Assembly: GCF_003369915.1 (NCBI RefSeq)
Contig: NC_046673.1
Coordinates: 18,026,001-18,090,000, forward strand
Length of the DNA: 64,000 bases
Source of the DNA: Drosophila miranda
Taxonomy: Eukaryota; Arthropoda; Insecta; Diptera; Drosophilidae
Reading direction: 5' to 3'
Shown here piece after piece: positions 62,478 through 64,000 of this stretch. Positions within the stretch are counted from its first letter, which is position 1; the number at the start of each line of letters is the position of its first letter. The translations under genes were made by a program, and so were the position numbers. The notes beneath the pieces were generated by a model. The model did no database searches. It saw only the letters and a list, made by a program, of their open reading frames with translations, and was not told the DNA's origin.

Positions 62478-62842
62478 GATCTTACCGCGCTTCTCGGTTT
62501 GTTCTTGTTCGTCTTGCGAAGTAAATTGGTAGTCTCTCTTCATGTCGAACCAATTCCCATCGCCACCTGCATTAGCAGGGGGGAGGGAGGCTGACATGAA
62601 GAGAGAACCGTTTTATTTGATTATACTCTTTAGCATATTCTACAAATAGTTTCGCGCCGGCTGCTTATCTACATTACATGTAGTTGCAGACGTGGCTGTA
62701 AATTGGCAGGGTAACATTTGTTACGGTATTGGCTTATTTGGTATTTTTTAACAGCTATCGATAATTTGGCTAGATGCCAGGGTAACGCTAATCTTATTGC
62801 TACTTTGTTTACATTGTTTTTAATTTGTTTTAATTATTTCAG
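62478..62842. other. Unassigned DNA flanking the transposon
   Basis: No gene is seen. It has a short G-rich stretch (GGGGGGAGGGAGG near 62578) flanked by inverted copies of TCTCTCTTCATGTC and GACATGAAGAGAGA (62534-62547 and 62592-62605), a perfect 14-bp hairpin. Confidence 0.6.
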
Positions 62843-63019
62843 GTGGAGTATGCGGCCGTGGAGAACATCATTACGCCTATTGGTCTCGTCTTCGGCTGCG
62901 AAGTGGAATCCTTGCGAGTGCCGGCGCTAAACTGGGACTGCAGGACAGCATCAACAGGGCTGAAGCTGGCCGAGGTCCAGTGCATCGTCATTCTGGATGT
63001 GGGTTACCAATTTCTGTGA
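62843..63019 (+). other. Exon-like GC-rich segment, uncertain
   Basis: Following a good acceptor (TAATTATTTCAG), 58 codons are open to TGA at 63017, with G/C-rich third positions like host genes (VEYAAVENIITPIGLVFGCE at the start). I do not recognise it. Either it is an orphan host exon cut off by the retrotransposon, or it is the 3' region of that retrotransposon read backwards, whose tail would be the T-rich stretch at 62809-62838. Confidence 0.25.
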
Positions 63020-63071
63020 AGGTGAAGTGGTTTCGTATCTGTGGAAGAATAGAAAGGTTTTTAGTTTCTTT

Positions 63072-64000
63072 TCAGCCGCCGCCATCATCTGGATTCTGGA
63101 GCTGCCGCCGTCCATCATCAGGTTCTCTGCTAGGGCCGTCATTTGCCTGCGTAGCAGCTGCATTAGCGCTACTGCGGCTGATTTCCATATTGTGTGTTGC
63201 AAACGGATTGCGCAGCCAGTTCTCGCGTCTGACTTGGAGCAATATTGTTTGGATGGCTGTCAGGCTTCTGTTGCTGTTTGGATTGTGCTCTTCTATCATT
63301 GCGGCATACCTTGGCCTGGCCAGCCTTCTTGGAATGTATGGGTGCGTTGCGATCTCACAGGCAAGTAAATTTGTGTGCTGCATTAACCGAGTGTAGTAGT
63401 TCCTGCAGAGTCTGTTATAAACTTCTTCCACAGTTGCTACTTGGAGATCCGCATGCAGTGCGTTGTTGCTCACATACCAGGGAGCATTTGTCATTGCTCT
63501 GAGAGCTTTGTTTTGGATCGTCTGGAGCTTTGCCATTTGCATGTTTGAAGTCAGTGGCCCCCAGACTGGCATGGCATACTGCCATATTGGGGCAATCAGC
63601 TGCTTATAGAGGAGGACCTTTGGAGGTAGTGGGAGTTTACTGTTTCTGCCGATGATCCAGTCGAGCTTTTTGATCCGGGCCCTTGTTTTAGTGACAACAG
63701 CCGCTACGTGCTTATTGAAATTGAGCTTCGTATCCATCTGTATTCCTAGGTATGGCATGACGGGTTTTTTGGCCAGGAGTTGCCCGGCTAACCTTGGAGC
63801 TGGAGTGTGTAGCTGCACAGGTGAGAGAGTGTGTAGAACATGAGCAGTTTTTGCAAGACTGATGGTTATTCCCCATTTCTTAGACCATGATAATGCATCA
63901 GCCAGGAGCCGCTCCACATTTTCGTTGGCTTGTTTTGGACTTGGGGCAGATACGAGGTATACTGCGTCATCAGCGTACGTTGCTAGCATTTGGGTTGAGT
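63072..64000 (-). mobile_element. Jockey-like non-LTR retrotransposon, 3' end of ORF2
   Basis: The minus strand is open from the window edge to a stop at 63072 (over 300 codons). It includes the reverse-transcriptase catalytic box YADDAVYLV, then SKKWGITISLAKT, a thumb/connection region with YLGIQMD and LDWIIGRNSKLPLPPKVLLY, and a tail matching the C-terminal part of Jockey-clade ORF2 proteins (IQNKALRAMTNAPWYVSN). A Gln/Asp-rich end follows. The endonuclease and the N-terminal RT part lie beyond the window. No internal stop is seen, so the copy may be recent. Elements of this clade move by target-primed reverse transcription. Confidence 0.88.

Overview
The window looks like a piece of a Drosophila X chromosome (Muller element A). 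Spliceosomal introns with GT-AG ends, GC-rich codon third positions, CAG/CAA-encoded polyglutamine, DRE-type promoter octamers and abundant CT/CA/GA microsatellites fit a drosophilid. The recognisable genes (sprint, an LRRC58 protein, PPP4R2r, a ZAD zinc-finger gene, nocte) are Muller A genes in D. melanogaster, as far as I recall. The density of simple repeats suggests a non-melanogaster species, perhaps of the obscura group, but this is an impression and not proven.

Layout. Positions 1-10293 are noncoding, probably a long intron of sprint. Positions 10294-18923 (+) hold the 3' part of sprint: partial SH2, proline/serine-rich linker, VPS9 Rab5-GEF domain and RA domain. An alternative first exon at 16519 gives a short isoform without SH2. 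Positions 23423-25731 (+) are a complete LRRC58-type gene. It converges on PPP4R2r (27182-29260, -), the regulatory subunit of protein phosphatase 4, which has a long acidic tail. A 31-codon membrane smORF with a DRE box sits at 31148-31243 (-). A ZAD-C2H2 factor follows at 32056-34131 (-), with one GC-AG intron. It is divergent from nocte (37149-45816, +), a 2490-residue PRRC2/BAT2 protein rich in Gln and Gly. A two-exon gene for a 48-residue DAPIT/ATP5MK-like ATP-synthase subunit lies at 50550-50779 (-).

From about 51 kb the window is mostly repeats: a 1059-bp element with perfect 13-bp terminal inverted repeats, a roughly 6.8-kb satellite array of 24 units (265-289 bp) with a higher-order period and an inverted unit at its left edge, three 251-bp tandem units containing a TATA-like box, a truncated Tc1-like transposon, and the 3' end of a Jockey-like non-LTR retrotransposon running off the right edge.

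The genes are independent metazoan units with no operon logic. The two items I find most worth following are the satellite array next to X-linked genes and the 31-codon smORF. All gene models were read by eye from frame and splice-site consistency; no alignment or database search was run.
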